NCBI RefSeq assembly: GCF_002865645.1
Contig: NW_020194692.1
Coordinates: 318,208 to 382,207, forward strand
DNA from: Hyaloscypha bicolor E
Taxonomy: Eukaryota > Ascomycota > Leotiomycetes > Helotiales > Hyaloscyphaceae
Reading direction: 5' to 3'
Length of the DNA stretch: 64,000 nt
The notes beneath the pieces are model-generated. The model saw only the letters and a program-made list of their open reading frames with translations, was not told the origin of the DNA and did no database searches. A program made the translations under genes and the position numbers. Shown piece after piece: positions 21,813 to 35,034 of the stretch (the stretch's first letter is position 1; the number at the start of each line of letters is the position of its first letter).

Positions 21813-24800
21813 ATGTTCCACAGATTCCTGTTTTGTAAGTCCCCTTCAATATGTATACTTTATCACCCTTAGTATTAGATACTGATTTTTCATACCAGTA
21901 TCTTTTCTCACGATTTTATGTGACAAAGCATTGCAACCGGCCGCTGTAGTATTGTGCTGAACATGCCTCCCGCCGAATTTGCTGATGGCCGAAGCCTCGG
22001 ACAAGAGAGAAGTGCACCAAACGCAATGATCGGGTCTGCGTTCCATACGCCTTCATCATCGATAAACACCAATACCTGGAGATCTTATGCAGCAGATGGG
22101 GGAGTGACTTACGGGGAGGATTTCCGGTACAAAACTGCACGTTCCAAAGATCTACTTTCCTTGCATCGCACTTAGGTCTAACTCTACAACAGATGGTCAA
22201 TTATCTATATGCACGCATTTCAAATAACAAATGGATACCACAACTCGGTTCCGGCCATCCAGGAGTGGCCCTTGGAGTCCTCCTCAAGAAATCGCGGGGC
22301 AATTATGTCTGTTACCCTGAGATAATGTCCCCCGTCCTTCTCGCCGCCGTTCAAAAGCTCAATGTGGAGGTGGCATTCACAATGCGCACCGAGATGATAG
22401 AAGGGTTGTTTCAATCGTGGGATGATGATCGGAAAGACCTGCGTCTGAAGGATGGGTCTCAGCTCCAATTCGTGAACTCGCTCAGCACCGTGGCTTCGAC
22501 GAATATCAAGAAATTCCAATATGCTTGCTTGGTGCGTGATGAGCGTATGGCCCTTGTATGGCACGATGATCTGCAACAAATAATACCGCATGCGACGCGG
22601 CTGGAAGAGAAACTTCTGTCATTGGTAAGTTAGGATTTTCCATCAACGTTGAAGCAGTATTGACGTGTTCATGGCAGGTTTGGGGTACAGATGCTTTGCC
22701 GTTCAGTCTACTTTCACCTTCAGGGACGAGCATAGCACCTAGTATATACGGTTCTCCGAACCCATCTGTGTCGAACCTGAGCATCGTGAAAGCGCCCCTC
22801 GGTCTATCCGATCTGGTTCAGGAGGACACATTACAATTACACGATAAATCGATGGACAATCCAGAGTCCCTTGAACGGCCAGTTTATCTCACCAGCGCTT
22901 TCTTCGTGGGCATGGGAATGTGCCTCATTATCGTTCTTCTTCTCGGATTTGCAACCTCCAAATTAATCGTCGAAGCCTTAACAGATGGGAAGTGGGCCCG
23001 CTTAGGTTTCATTGCTGTCACTCCTTTGCTCTTGTTGGTAGGGCTCTTCTTCATCATCGTTATCATCACGGATTCGTTCCAAGCCTTTGGCCCCATTGGC
23101 GGTATCAAGTGCAACTCACGATTCTTCTCCGCAATCCGACCAAGTCTTGCTCGCGCATACTCAGAGGGGTTCACGCCCCCGCCTATCACCATTCAAATGC
23201 CCGTCTACAAAGAAGGTCTAGAAGGTGTCATTAAGCCCACAATCAACAGTCTGAAGGAAGCTATTTCTCACTACGAGTCTCACGGAGGTGTGTAGTCATC
23301 GCGGGGTTGGACATTGAATTCACGAGAATGAAACTGACCAGAATTAGGCACCGCATCCATATTTATTAACGATGATGGTATCCAAATAATTCCAGAAGAA
23401 GAAGCTCAAGCCCGGAGAGAATACTACCACGACAACAATATTGGATGGGTGTCCCGCCCAAAGCATGGCAAAGACGGCTTCGTGCGTAAAGGGAAATTCA
23501 AGAAGGCATCCAACATGAACTTTGCACTTAACATCTCTCAGAGAGTCGAGGCTTATCTACAAGAGATGGTGGAGACCAGGATAGCAGCATACGGGACGGA
23601 TCATATCAGTCAGCGTGAGGAAGACGAGATGTACCAGATCTGTCTTGAAAGAGTGCTCAAGGAAGATCCCAGGGCTCAAGCTGATGGTAACATCCGAATG
23701 GGAGAGATCATCCTGATTATTGATTCCGATACTCGAGTTGTGAGTATCAAGCCTTGTCATTTTAGCCCTCATACTGACCTGAATCCAGCCCGTTGATTGC
23801 CTCTTGTATGGCGCAGCAGAGATGTTTCTTTCTCCTGAGGTTGCCATTGTTCAACATTCTACTGGAGTGATGCAAGTCGTCAATGATTATTTCGAAAACG
23901 GTATCACGTTCTTCACAAATCTGGTATATACCTCAATCAGATATTCAATTGGCTGCGGAGAGGTTGCCCCTTTCGTTGGACACAACGCCTTCCTGCGGTG
24001 GCAAGGTTAGCTCTTTTCCCATCTTGACTACTTGGGTATAAAAGCACGACGCTGACATTGCGAAGCTGTTCAATCGGTCGGCGTTAAGGAGGATGATAAA
24101 TATATTGCATACTGGTCAGAAAGTCATGTCTCCGAAGATTTCGATATTGCATTGCGGCTTCAGATTGCTGGCAACATTGTACGAGTCGCAAGCTACCACA
24201 ATGATGAATTCAAAGAGGGTGTGTCCTTGACAGTGTACGATGAGCTAGCACGATGGGAAAAGTAAGCAATCAAACCCCTTTCAATTTTATTGTATTATCA
24301 CTAAGCTGATCGGTTTTGCAATAGATATGCATATGGCTGCAGCGAGCTCGTCTTCCATCCTATTTATCAATGGCCATTCAAAGGCCCATTCACGCCGCTA
24401 TTCATTACCTTCCTTCGATCAAACATTTTACTGTCTTCAAAATGTACAATCTTGGCGTACATTGCTTCCTGTAAGGACAAGTCCAGCGCCTTCATTGCAA
24501 CCTCGTACTAAAACTTTCATTAGACTTTGCCCTCGCCTCAGGTGCCACTCTCACGTTTATGAATTATTTCCTTGTTGGATGGTTCAACGGAGATCTCGAT
24601 AAATTCTACATGCAATCATGGAATGGTACTGCTCCCTTCCGCTGGTTTCGTTGTATCATTGCAAGCTGACTTCTCCTTTTCCGTTCAGTCTTTGTGTCAC
24701 TAGTAGTCGTCTTCAACCTGGGCGGCAACATAAGTCTCGCGATCCTTCGGTACCGACTCGGCGAGCGAAGTCTCCTCGGCTCTCTAGGCGAGAACTTCAA

Positions 24801-25143
24801 ATGGATGCCCATGTTCACCATCTTCTTCGGCGGGCTGTCTTTCCACCTGAACTGCGCCATCCTCGCCCATCTCCTGCACATTGACATGCAGTGGGGCGCG
24901 ACCGCGAAGGAGAAGGAGAATTCGAACTTCTTCCAGGAGATCCCGAAGATCTTCAAGAACTTCAAGTGGATGTATTTGTTTCTGGCCATCATTACCGGCA
25001 TCATGATTTACCTGGGGACTGCGGCGCCCAGGGGCTGGGATATCAAGGGGATTACGGCTGTTGTCCCCATGGCCGTTACTGTCGTTAGCCATGCGTTGGT
25101 GCCGTTTGTATTGAATCCGAGTTTGATGGTCTTTAATTACTGA
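21813..25143 (+). CDS. Family 2 glycosyltransferase, multi-pass membrane
   Basis: Ten exons (21813-21834, 21899-21945, 21995-22624, 22678-23287, 23348-23739, 23789-24005, 24066-24261, 24325-24470, 24524-24625, 24689-25143) join in frame to 938 aa. The first two exons are my inference from splice sites; exon 3 onward is firm. Two N-proximal membrane helices (about 305-327 and 342-364) precede a GT-A domain. The domain has FINDDG (Asp445), the metal-binding DSD (562-564), the acceptor SEDFD (Glu663/Asp664) and an ARWEKYAYG motif (Arg702/Trp703) in place of QxxRW. About five more helices form the C-terminal channel. This is the processive polysaccharide-synthase layout. It resembles the conserved fungal GT2 reported to be needed for hyphal growth on solid surfaces, but orthology is inferred, and the polymer made is unknown. 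Confidence 0.87.
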
Positions 25144-27300
25144 ATTTTTATTTGTCATATGGTTGGAGAAGGAGTAGGTTAGATAGACTTGGGTTGGGCA
25201 ACATAGACTGTAAATTGGGGGCGTAATTAGATACATGGCAATGGATGGGGTTGGGGCACATGTTTAGTATAGATTTTTCATCTATCTTTAATGTATAAAA
25301 TCAACCAGAGACTCCTGTATGAACTGACCAAGATCCAAGTTGAGATCGGGCACGTGAGAAAAGGTAAGAGTGGGGGAGGGTGGGGGTCTTCGGTAAACAA
25401 AGTCCAACCGCGCCGTGGCTCAGAGACGTGGCGCGGCGGCGGTGACTCCTCCGAAGCCACGCGCCGGGCATCCGGCACATCGACATCTTGACTCAATCGA
25501 TTGAGACTCCAACAAATACGGACTAAGAATACATTACAGAACATTCAATAAAGCAAGAGAGTGAATGGTGAGGGGCGCAAGCGGCGACGTGCGGTGCCGG
25601 GGTAGGGGGGCTGTTGAAAGTCTCTTTTCGAGCCCTGCACGACTCTAGACCACACCCTGGGACTCTCCAGCTCACGCAAATCGTTCTTGCATCGTTCCTG
25701 CATCCGAGGTCACAGTGGCGGGTTAAGGACGTCAGAGGCGACGTGGCCCAAGGTGAGACCTCGGAAGGCGAGGCCTTCTAAAACCGAAATTGAAATGTCA
25801 AGCGTTTTAACCTTTATTGAGTTTAGAGTCTACGGAGAGAAGCGACGTTCAAACAAGCACAGGTGGAACCTCGCCAGTCCCGTTCGGCAGGCGGGGATTC
25901 AATCCCCGTGCCGTCCCCAAAAGGGAGGAAATGCCGGGCCGTTTCCGCGCTAGCCTACTTGGGGGATGTGGCGCAGGAGACCGACCCCCCGTCCCCTTTC
26001 CTCGTGGCTCAAAGCCTCCATAAACGCTTTGTTGTGTGACACATGTGGCGACCTGTAGGAATATCAGAGCAAAGCAGGGCTCCAGGGTCAGGAACCTGTT
26101 GATAGGTCGGGCTGCGAGTTCCGGAGTGATTTGGCCAGGACCCCCGCAGTAGATCGAGTCGATAAGACAGGGCTGCGCCGTCTGCCACCCCTTTCCGGGG
26201 GCTCTGTACCAGCCCGATTGGTGAGCGTACGAAGCAAAACATTTTCAGCTGTCCATCCCGTTCCTGCAGATGGCTTTTTCCACTTTGTTTTTCGCCTGCT
26301 GCTCCCTAATCGAGATTAGATTCGATTAGATCTATTAGATCTAGACCTCGCAATCTGATGCAGCACAACGCCCTCTCACTACCAGCTAAGCCGAGTTGGT
26401 TTCCTTTTTCCCTCCCTGCATGTTTGCTTGACCTGCTCCTGTCTGGGCATAAATTTTCACCCGAGAAGGAGTCCTCCGTTTCGCGGGAATAGCCGTAGGA
26501 TTACATCCATCTCCGCCACGCCCAAGTCAGCGTCTTCCCATAGCATGAGCCAATTTCGAGTAGTTCTCAAAGCTCAATGGTTCACGCGTTTTGGTGTCGA
26601 GCAACGCTTACGCCGAACGCCTTCAATAGATCATATTTGAGATGGCTTTTCAATGTCTCTCTTTACTATCAAGTTCTGTATCTAGACAGCGCTGTATGAT
26701 GTAGCTGTTGTCAGAGAGCTTCCAGTGGTGCCGTCTTTTCCACAGCGCATGAGTCCTGTAGCGTTTAGGCTGTCTCTACAGTACCATTTTCTTCCATCCA
26801 AACATCCTCCTCGAGCTAGTCACCACCTTTGAACGCAAACCTCTCATCTGTTCTAATCATATTTCTTTCGAAGATCTTGTGAATAGTCACCAACAGTCGC
26901 ACATCATGAACAGTCAACAATCAACAGTGAAAGCAATTGTCAACCCTGATGTCCCCATCTCCACATCCAAAGTTTGCGGATCGCGAGCGAGCATGACATC
27001 CACAAACTCGATACCTTCAGCTCGAAACCTATGCTCAACACCAACATTCCCCATTCCCTCCGAGCGCCAACCCTCAACCCAATCTGCGGCATGCAAGTTT
27101 GCGCAAGGACAATCAATCAATCCAGTTTCCTGACAAGTGACAGCGCGACCTCGGCGACGTTTCAAGAGCTCAAGACTGACCGGAGAGTAAATAAATGTCG
27201 CCTCCCACTTTTGCCTTCCCATACTGAGCTGTTGGTTACCTAGATACCCAAAGCCTTGGCTGGACAACGTAAGGGACGACCCGGATTGGGAAGCGGCTGT
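25144..27300. other. Intergenic, no gene confidently seen
   Basis: No gene is supported. A minus-strand frame at 26914-27267 has somewhat coding-like composition (a CQETGLIDCPCANLHAADW segment) but no ATG at its head, no domain and no partner exon. Short ATTAGATTCGATTAGATCTATTAG-type repeats lie at about 26310-26345. Confidence 0.35.
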
Positions 27301-30300
27301 CTGCTATATATCTGCTCTTCTGGCGTTCTGTGCTGTTGTTTACTATACTTCTATCGTTTTGGCATTCTGTGAGTTGGATATTCCTTCTTTGAATCTCATT
27401 GCGTGCATTCTGATGTTTCTTGCTAGGTATTGGGGTGTGTCTTTTAGGTTATGAAAGGGTGAGATGTTCAAGAGCGAAGGATGGCATGTTGCGTAGATAA
27501 AGAAGACTCTATGAAATATACCAGAATTTGGAAAGAAAAATAATGTTTCCTCGGGCGCAGTGGTTGCTTGTATTACCCATTCACTCTCATGGGGGTGTTT
27601 GACTTCGATAAAGCCTATTCAGGGCTGTTTGAGCGTTGTTCAATAGCTTCCAATGCCTTCAACATTTCGTGTCCCTGATAAGCGGTGCTGCTTCACCAAT
27701 GCAATGGACCTGTGACTAGAACCACTTCACTGGACTAAACCTCCAACTGAGAACATCCCCCTTCTCTCAACTGTGATTGTCAGATCTGCAGTGCAGCAGT
27801 GACAAAGGTCTCAACCCTAACTACTGGGTATCGACTTCTTGTGCTGCCAGTAATCTCCATCGTCAAGCGCTTTGATCATCGCCATTTTTGGCAACAATAT
27901 CAAGTTTATCCTATACGAGCCTGTGGTCGCTTCCTCCATCACAAGAGGCAAGTTTATTCAATTTTTATAAACGGCTCGACTCGATCCTCGGGGGGGGAGG
28001 GGGTTGGATTTCTATCTTGAATGGACATCGACAGTATCTGACGCAGTATTCTGTAAAGTGAAAGTTAGCCATTATTTGAGCAAGAGCCAAATAACAGTTC
28101 ATCGAGAGGACCAAATTCAGACCAGTGAAACATCTTCTCATAGTTGGCAATGCAACATCAAGATAAGCTTGCAAAAAAGTCATCACATTGCAGCAGGCTT
28201 GAGGAAAGAGAATGAAAGACTCTCCAGTTGAGTAACATGAAAACACTCTTGTGGCCGGGCGATTTGCTGACATGCTCAGAGTATCTTCCTCCCACGGCCC
28301 AATCAAGCGGATAGTCGTCTTGCTCATCAGTATATAAAACCCCCTTGCATCGAGAATTCATTACTAAGATTACCAGTAAAGGGATTGTTAGACAAGGCGG
28401 TTCAAGATTGGAAGAATGAAGAAGAGCAAAGAGAGATTCAATCAGAGGCTCAGAATTGAGCGTCAGAAGTATCACACGGTCAAACCCAGCTCAACCATGT
28501 TCCTGTGTTATGGAATCATCGCCGTCTAAAAGGTCGAATACGTAGAGGGCCAATGAATGAACCCACACTTATGAGGCGGTATAGATCCGAAGCGTGGGAC
28601 TTCCTTTCTGAATGCAATGTGCACACCTCGGATTTGGTAGTACAAAGATGCATACAATGAAGTTCTCCCGAGGGCATGTCAAATTGCCGTCAGGAGCGAG
28701 AAGGGATCAGAAAGAATTCCTCGTGGCGTACCTCAGGTTCAAGTTGGGAACTTGGAAACCTTACAGCTTTTAAGGCCTTACAAATCTACTAGAAAACTAG
28801 TTCTCATGAACTCCGGAACAGCAGTTCCGTCAGTGAAGCACAGCTGTATGGAGGTCCGCCACTCTATATCAAAATGTCAGCTGTATTCTGCCAAATCCTC
28901 GATCACAATTTCAAAAAAGAATTTGCATTCAGGTATGCGCATGATGCTGAAGAGTTCTTTCCGGTCCTGAAATTTGATGGTTTGCCCAGATTACTTGAAG
29001 TGATCAGCAATGAATTCAAAACTGAGGGGATGAAATTTGAGGGCGGGTTAGACTCCCTGATATAACTTTCATTGATGAACTCACAACGTCAATTGCCGTG
29101 GATTCCTCGTCATGGAAAGTCTTGACTCCTATCAGAAGGCCGAGATTTACTCACTACTTGGTATATAGAACAAAGAGCTTTCGTCTTTTCAGCGGAATGG
29201 TTAAGACTCGAGATCAGGTTGCCCAGCCAAAATGACACGCCCGCTCAACTTCTCAATATTGGGGCGTATTAACTGAGCTAATTTTTGTTCACTGCATCGT
29301 AGCCTTCCTGTACCATCAATTTGTTAGCTGAGATCTTCTACAGAATCTTATATGGAGAAATGAAAGCGAGTTGCACTCAGATGGTTCCCTTCGTTCTCAT
29401 CAGTTCAAACATAGTGTTGAATATAACATCACCACATTGCAATGGTCTAATAACAAAAGTAAGTAGAGCCAAACTCTCACATTTGAAGAGCTCTAATCAC
29501 CAAAACTGAATGATCGAGTTTTTTGGGAGTGTTATAGTACCCACCAGACTCGTCGCTTAGTCTGGCGGTGTCTCCTGCTTAAGAGAAATTCAAGAAAGTT
29601 TTGCCAGCCGGCTGAACATAGCACACCAATGAAATTCCTCTCTGATCAGTAGAATGGCAAGTTTGAAGTTTTTGGGAAATATCCGCAACACCAATGTTAA
29701 CAAACAGCATCATTTGGAGAGCGAATACCACAGAAAAGGAAGCACGGCGAACTTGCCACACGGCTTGGAGATATGGATCTCGGGAGACAAGCGAACACAG
29801 CTGCCGCTCTGTGTGCTTGACTGGCAATGCCGAAAGCACCTCCCTGCAACTATCCTCAGAAATGCTAGAACGATGTTTATCATAAGTAGGAGAGAAGCAA
29901 AGCATAGGAGACTAACTGATCAGATGCCGGGAAAACGGCAGTGACAGTTTCTTGGGCGATAGCGGCTCCCTAGCGGAACAAAGGGCGCCCAATACCATCA
30001 CGACATCCTGAATACTGACTCGGGGAGATGGACAGGAGGCGTACATTGAAGGGGATATCTGGGAATAAAGTGCGTGGGTTAGTCTCCCATGTGAGATGCC
30101 AGCGAGGTCGGCAAGTCATAAAGTAGCGCGCAACAGTCGGGCTTGCGATGCTCTCCTAGATTGAAGCCAAAGACTTAGTAAGACCACAGTCAAATGCATA
30201 GAAGGACAAAAGTAAGAAAGGTTTCGGATGTTCAAATAGTGTTGTGATAGATGTTTGGCCCCTTGACAGAACTAATCCTAATCGCTCAAAAGCCTCTAGC

Positions 30301-33300
30301 AATCGTCCAGAAACATCAGACGGGGGGCACAACGCCTGTTTTGATCTCACCATGGCACGCCAACGATTTGGAAAGCATCATACAGGAGGACTCACCTCAT
30401 AAATGTAAGCAGTGCCACGAAGAGGGCTGAAGTAGCTGCTTATATTAGTCTTGAAATTTGTCTACAGGATCCCCGTGAAAGAGGAAGTGGAGGTTGAAAC
30501 GGTCTACAGATCTTATTCAGGGACATAGCATCCCTTCAGCAACAGTGCAATTGGGCTGTGAATTCAAGTTGACAGGAAAACGTTTACTTAGTTGGTAAAG
30601 GAACACCTGGGAAACCAGTTTGGCTCAATGACTGAACCTAAGACAACGTTGTCAGTATTCAAACGTTAAATTGGAGAGGAAGGCCATCAAAATGTTTGGA
30701 TCTCAGAAACAATCTTAGTGGAATCAGAAACAGGGTCTTTGCATGAGCGTTCGCATGCGGGTTTCATCATAGCAACATTTTGAATGGTTTCAAGTTAGGG
30801 TCTAAGAACTTACTCAAAAAGATAACGCTTGAAAGTTACATCGGACGAGGAACCTAACCTAGATTCAAGCATGTCAGCAACATCCTTTCATAAGTTGAGA
30901 ACAGAATAGAACAGGAAAGAATAGGTGTTGCATCTCAGAGTCTCACGATACCCATTTTTATTTCAATAGTGTCTTGCAGGGTATGTTCAAACCCCAGACA
31001 CTCTTTCATCATAGTAATCTTCAAGTTAAAAATTCCCCCCCAAAAAAAACGTACTTGAAAGCATAACTCTTGGAAAATGAGTGCGGCCAAAGCACTCAAA
31101 CTAGGATCAAGGAGGTCAGCAGCGTTGTTTCTAAGTGTCTGACGGAAGAAATTGATAGGAAAGTGTTGCTTCTCAGAAGCTTAGGGATGAGATTAACGTT
31201 ATGCGGACAAGGGGCAAATGTGACACTCAGAGCAGACATATTTCTCTCATCATGTCAACATTTCCCGTGGACTGAAAAGAATTTGCAGCATCCTGTGTGG
31301 CTGAACCATCAGAATAATACTCGATCTTCGAAGGCTAAAACGGATAGCTTCAACTTCAGTAGAAGAATGAAGTAGAAAAAATCTGTTCCTTGTGTTTCTC
31401 CTGTACTGCAGCGCGTTATTGATAAGTGATATCTGAACGCGGACGAGATTTTCATGAAGACATTCGTACCTTCCAGTCTCAAGATCAAGAAGACCAATAA
31501 TTGACTTGGGGCTTCGTACTGGGAGGGAGTCTGAGTCCGAATTAGGGGCATTGGGCTGGGCTTTTGGATGGAATGGCCGATGCTCGGATCGCATGCAAAA
31601 GTTGGTCTGGGGAATGCGCCACAAGTAGCAATCTGATGGTCGAGATACTTGTGAAGTAACGTCGAGAATGGAAAAGCTCCATTCAACCTCGCACGAGTCC
31701 TTCTTCCCCTCATTACTCCCTAGAAACGGGCAGGAGAGAAGAGCTTGAGACGCATGGAAATTCATCTTCAGGTCGGGAGAAATAATTCTAAATTTTGTGC
31801 CTACAGCCAAGAAAGTTAGCATAAATTCTCAAAAAGGAGCATCAGAAGAAAGGAAGCAGCGGCTTCATCAAAGAGTGTCGGGGGCTCCAGACTTCCCACC
31901 AACACCAACCCCAACACCGAGGATAACCCAGTGAGTGGGGACCTTGAAACCACTTTTTCCTCTTTGCCGTCATCATGGAATTGAACTAACACTGTACTCA
32001 GGAAAGAGAGTGGCGCGGATTTAGCATCCATATATCTTGGTTGTATGGGCTCTTTGGATGCTTTGGGGTGAGCCTCAAAAGCAGCTCGCAGGCTTTCGAG
32101 AGGGAAGGAGGGTGTCAGATGGCGCAAGTTCTCCCGACGAAAACAACTCGAAAAGATTATTGTGATGCCGAACAAGATTACGCTTTAAGACGGAAAAAGA
32201 GTTCTGAATGGGCCGGTCAAAGAATAACTGTAGGCAGAACCAACTGCTCACAGCCGTTGAACCTACCAGAAGATCCTCAATGCCAGCGTAAAACTGACTT
32301 CGAAGGTTAGCAATGACTAGTTGTTACGAAGGAACATTATCAAGGAAGTCCAAAAGTCAGCGCCCAGGTCTTGATCTCATTTGTTTGCAGCACGCCTGTT
32401 CAACATACAGGATGATCATCAGATGTGGTAAAAAGAGAAAATGGGAAACTGATGGAAAGTGACTCACAAGGGCGCAGTTTCCGCTTTGAAATGAGTTAAA
32501 TTCCTGGGGAGAGAAACTCTCGAGTACCATATTGTTCGCGGAAGAAGTCTACTGACTGTGGGTGGTGTGAGCAAGCAGATTCTGCTGAGGTTGAGTAAGG
32601 TGGTGGTTGGCATTGGGATCATCTCGAGGAAGATATGAAGTCGATGTACTTTGAACTCCAGTGCAATTTCGAGAGAGACGGCCACCTGAAGTTCCTCGAG
32701 GAATATTTCGCACTGGAATCTTGCAAAGTGTGTGGTATATAGCAGAACCTGTGATCGAGATGTCGGCATTTGCTCCAAGGAATATTAATGGGGGAAGAGA
32801 ACGGAAATCCAGATGAAGAGTCAGAAGAGGGAATAACCAAGTCCCGCACGGTTTCTAGTCATTATTGATGTCGCTATCAGCATCACACGTCCACAGTCTG
32901 TTCCATATGCTTATCATATACTTCAGGGAAGAACAGGGACGGCTGAGGAGGGATGGGGTATGGGGGACTCAGCTTGAAATTAGTGGTGGACGACGGCCCA
33001 GTGGAAATATCGAGGATATAGCCGAACCTGCAAGCAACAGTAACATTAGCATGTGCTTTGAGTAACCTCGACCCATAATAAGAAAAGAAAATGGGATAAG
33101 TATCAGAGGAGAAAGAATCAATTCTCTGCTGGTGGTTTTATCATTGCTGGCGTAACCTCCAGCATCGTATGTCCCGTTTTTTGCTGGTTTGAACATCATG
33201 TACCCCAAGGTGAATGAAAATGGCAGAACGGAAGAACACTGCGGGGACTCGCCTGAAGTACTTGTACTTGGTTGGATGTTGTTTGTGGTCAGCGGGACGT

Positions 33301-34260
33301 AGGAAAAACGTTTCCAATACTGCAAAATATAGGATCCAGCTGACATCATATGTCTCGAGTTATCTTGCAAGACGAATCAGTCCGAGTCGGTGTAGTCTGC
33401 GAGCATCAGAAACGTCAGCACTGGTTTCAGATTGTCTTGAGAGACCATGGAAACAATGGGGACCAAAGCATCAGCCAGGGAGGAAGAATCAATTCCCTCT
33501 GATTTGTTCTTATCATTGCTGAAGTCGCGGGCAGCATCCAACGCACCGTTTTTTGTATACATCATGTGCTTCGGAGGGAAAGAAAGGGAAGGGAAGGGAG
33601 AGAATAAAGGGATACTCAACTTGGAAGGGGGTTTCCAATTCCAGCGAAGTCTCACAAGATCGTGTTTCGTCGAACCATTTCGTGTGAATGCTCTTGCTCT
33701 ACGTGCTTGGAAACTTCCTGGTACTGGTTACCTCGAGGAGCATTCTGCAACTGAAAGGCGATGTCAGAACAAATTGGCGCTCAAAGTTGGCTTGTGGGGA
33801 AGTTGTGAGAGAATTTATCCTCGGAGGGGAATCCAAACCATGTGCCTGCGCACTTGCGGAAGCATAGCAGTATGAGATTAGGTTATTCTAATGTATCCTC
33901 ATGAACGGCAGCCGTGCGAGAGAAAATCGAGGAAAGCGGAACTAACCTCGGTTTCCAGATGTGAGTGTTTATCACGGTGGTGGTAGTGCTGACGCTGAAT
34001 CTGTGGCATTGAAGCATAATAGTGAAAGGAGAAACATCTACTTTAGAATTTGGGTTAGCAAAGGACGTCGGAAGCACAAGAGACACGCGGTATTAGCGTC
34101 AGGGGTTTGAAGAGGTTTGTTCCACTAAGCTCGGAAAGGAAGCTAGAAACTGCACGACGTACCATGGTGAAGAGGAAGACGCATCGAAACGCCGAAAGCG
34201 CGTCCGCGGGAGAATTGGGTCGAGAGCTTCGTTGAAAACGGAGTAAACAAAGGCGCTAGC
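27301..34260 (-). other. Gene-poor region with minus-strand coding debris
   Basis: No intact gene can be assembled here, but several minus-strand segments look translated. One is about 30435-30390 (YFSPLRGTAYIYE). It joins in phase, over a 61-bp GTGAGT..ACAG intron, to ALCPPSDVSGRLLEAFERLG. Others are VARYFMTCRPRWHL near 30120, VVMVLGALCSAREPLSPKKL near 30010, SFSPQEFNSFQSGNCAL followed by GTGAGT near 32470, SQFYAGIEDLL plus GTAGGT near 32260, and a segment at 31900-32100. They sit in different frames with TAG/TAA stops. The two segments near 30.0-30.1 kb faintly recall the inter-domain region of fungal NACHT NLR proteins. It is either an unusually intron-rich unknown gene or RIP-degraded gene remains. 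Duplicated modules also occur (33107-33200 with 33478-33568; 30760-30850 with 31000-31080). Confidence 0.4.
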
Positions 34261-34296
34261 AGTTGTTGACAGATAGTCTGCGATGCCGAAAGCCAG

Positions 34297-35034
34297 ATGT
34301 CAGAAGCCGTGACTTGTACAGCGGGTTGGTGGGGGTTGAACGGAAATTTGTTGAAGGTTGTGTTGAAGGGAGATATTGGTGCGAAGGAAATTTTTTCCGT
34401 GTGTCAACGGGACGCGAGGTTCGCGCTGAGAAAGGCCCGGAAAACAAGTTCACGAGTCGAAGAAATATATAAATGCTTGAGTTATAGAGTAATCAAAAGC
34501 CCAGTTGCGGATTTTAAAGTTTTCAGCATCCGGATTGTCATATCCAAGTATAGCCGTAGAGAAGCTGTGAGGTATGACTTGACGTTCGATCTGGAGGCTG
34601 ACCTGCTACCGATTGGCACCAAGGGCAGTGACTACAGACCAACCAATGTTAGAGCCCTCGATGATTACCTAGGTGCTATGTGGTGCTCTCTTGCTATAGC
34701 TCATAATATCAATCTGGCTATATTCCTACCCTTCGACGTGGCACCGGATGGCTACCAATATCCCGACCGTGCTTGCTGTGGGATGGCGTACAAGCCACGC
34801 GCGCATATTCATGGCGACCCTCATCACGGTGGAATGGGCCCGGATAGGCGTATTGGCTATATCCACTATGTCGATGACGATTCGGATATCGTCTTCCTCG
34901 GCGTTGAAGGCTTTAGCACAACGTGGATTACCAAAGAGGAATGGGCAAATTTTCACTACCACTTTGTCGATGTCGCCACCGGCCTTGACGGCGAGAATTT
35001 TGCTGTGATGGCACACCCAGAGGAACGACGCTGA
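34297..35034 (+). CDS. Hypothetical protein, possibly partial
   Basis: An open frame of 245 codons starts at ATG 34297. The last ~150 residues (from about 34570) look truly coding: acidic and aromatic-rich, with DDYLGAMWCSLAIAHNIN, RACCGMAYKPRAHIHGDPHH and IVFLGVEGFSTTWITKEEW. The first ~90 residues look less so and may be non-coding, so the true start may lie downstream or in a missing exon. No family was recognised. The region just downstream (35040-35220) has more coding-like fragments broken by stops, so this may be the best preserved part of a decayed gene. Confidence 0.4.
   Translation: MSEAVTCTAGWWGLNGNLLKVVLKGDIGAKEIFSVCQRDARFALRKARKTSSRVEEIYKCLSYRVIKSPVADFKVFSIRIVISKYSRREAVRYDLTFDLEADLLPIGTKGSDYRPTNVRALDDYLGAMWCSLAIAHNINLAIFLPFDVAPDGYQYPDRACCGMAYKPRAHIHGDPHHGGMGPDRRIGYIHYVDDDSDIVFLGVEGFSTTWITKEEWANFHYHFVDVATGLDGENFAVMAHPEERR

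Noticed and set aside
21964..22175. ATG-initiated frame (MPPAEFADGRSL..) as start of the GT2 gene
   Set aside because: The other frame over the same bases reads YLEILCSRWGSDL..NCTFQRSTFLASHLGL straight into the GT2 protein, so this frame is a shadow.
25892..25908. T-arm-like hairpin (CGGGG, 7-nt loop, CCCCG) suggesting a tRNA
   Set aside because: The loop begins A instead of T and no matching acceptor, D or anticodon arms are found within 90 bases on either strand.
26310..26345. GATTAGA-type repeats as another hAT MITE end
   Set aside because: Only a few units, with no terminal inverted repeat or 8-bp duplication nearby.
31250..31822. 190-codon minus-strand frame as a gene
   Set aside because: It lacks an ATG-led domain and conserved start. 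It is treated as part of the coding-debris region.
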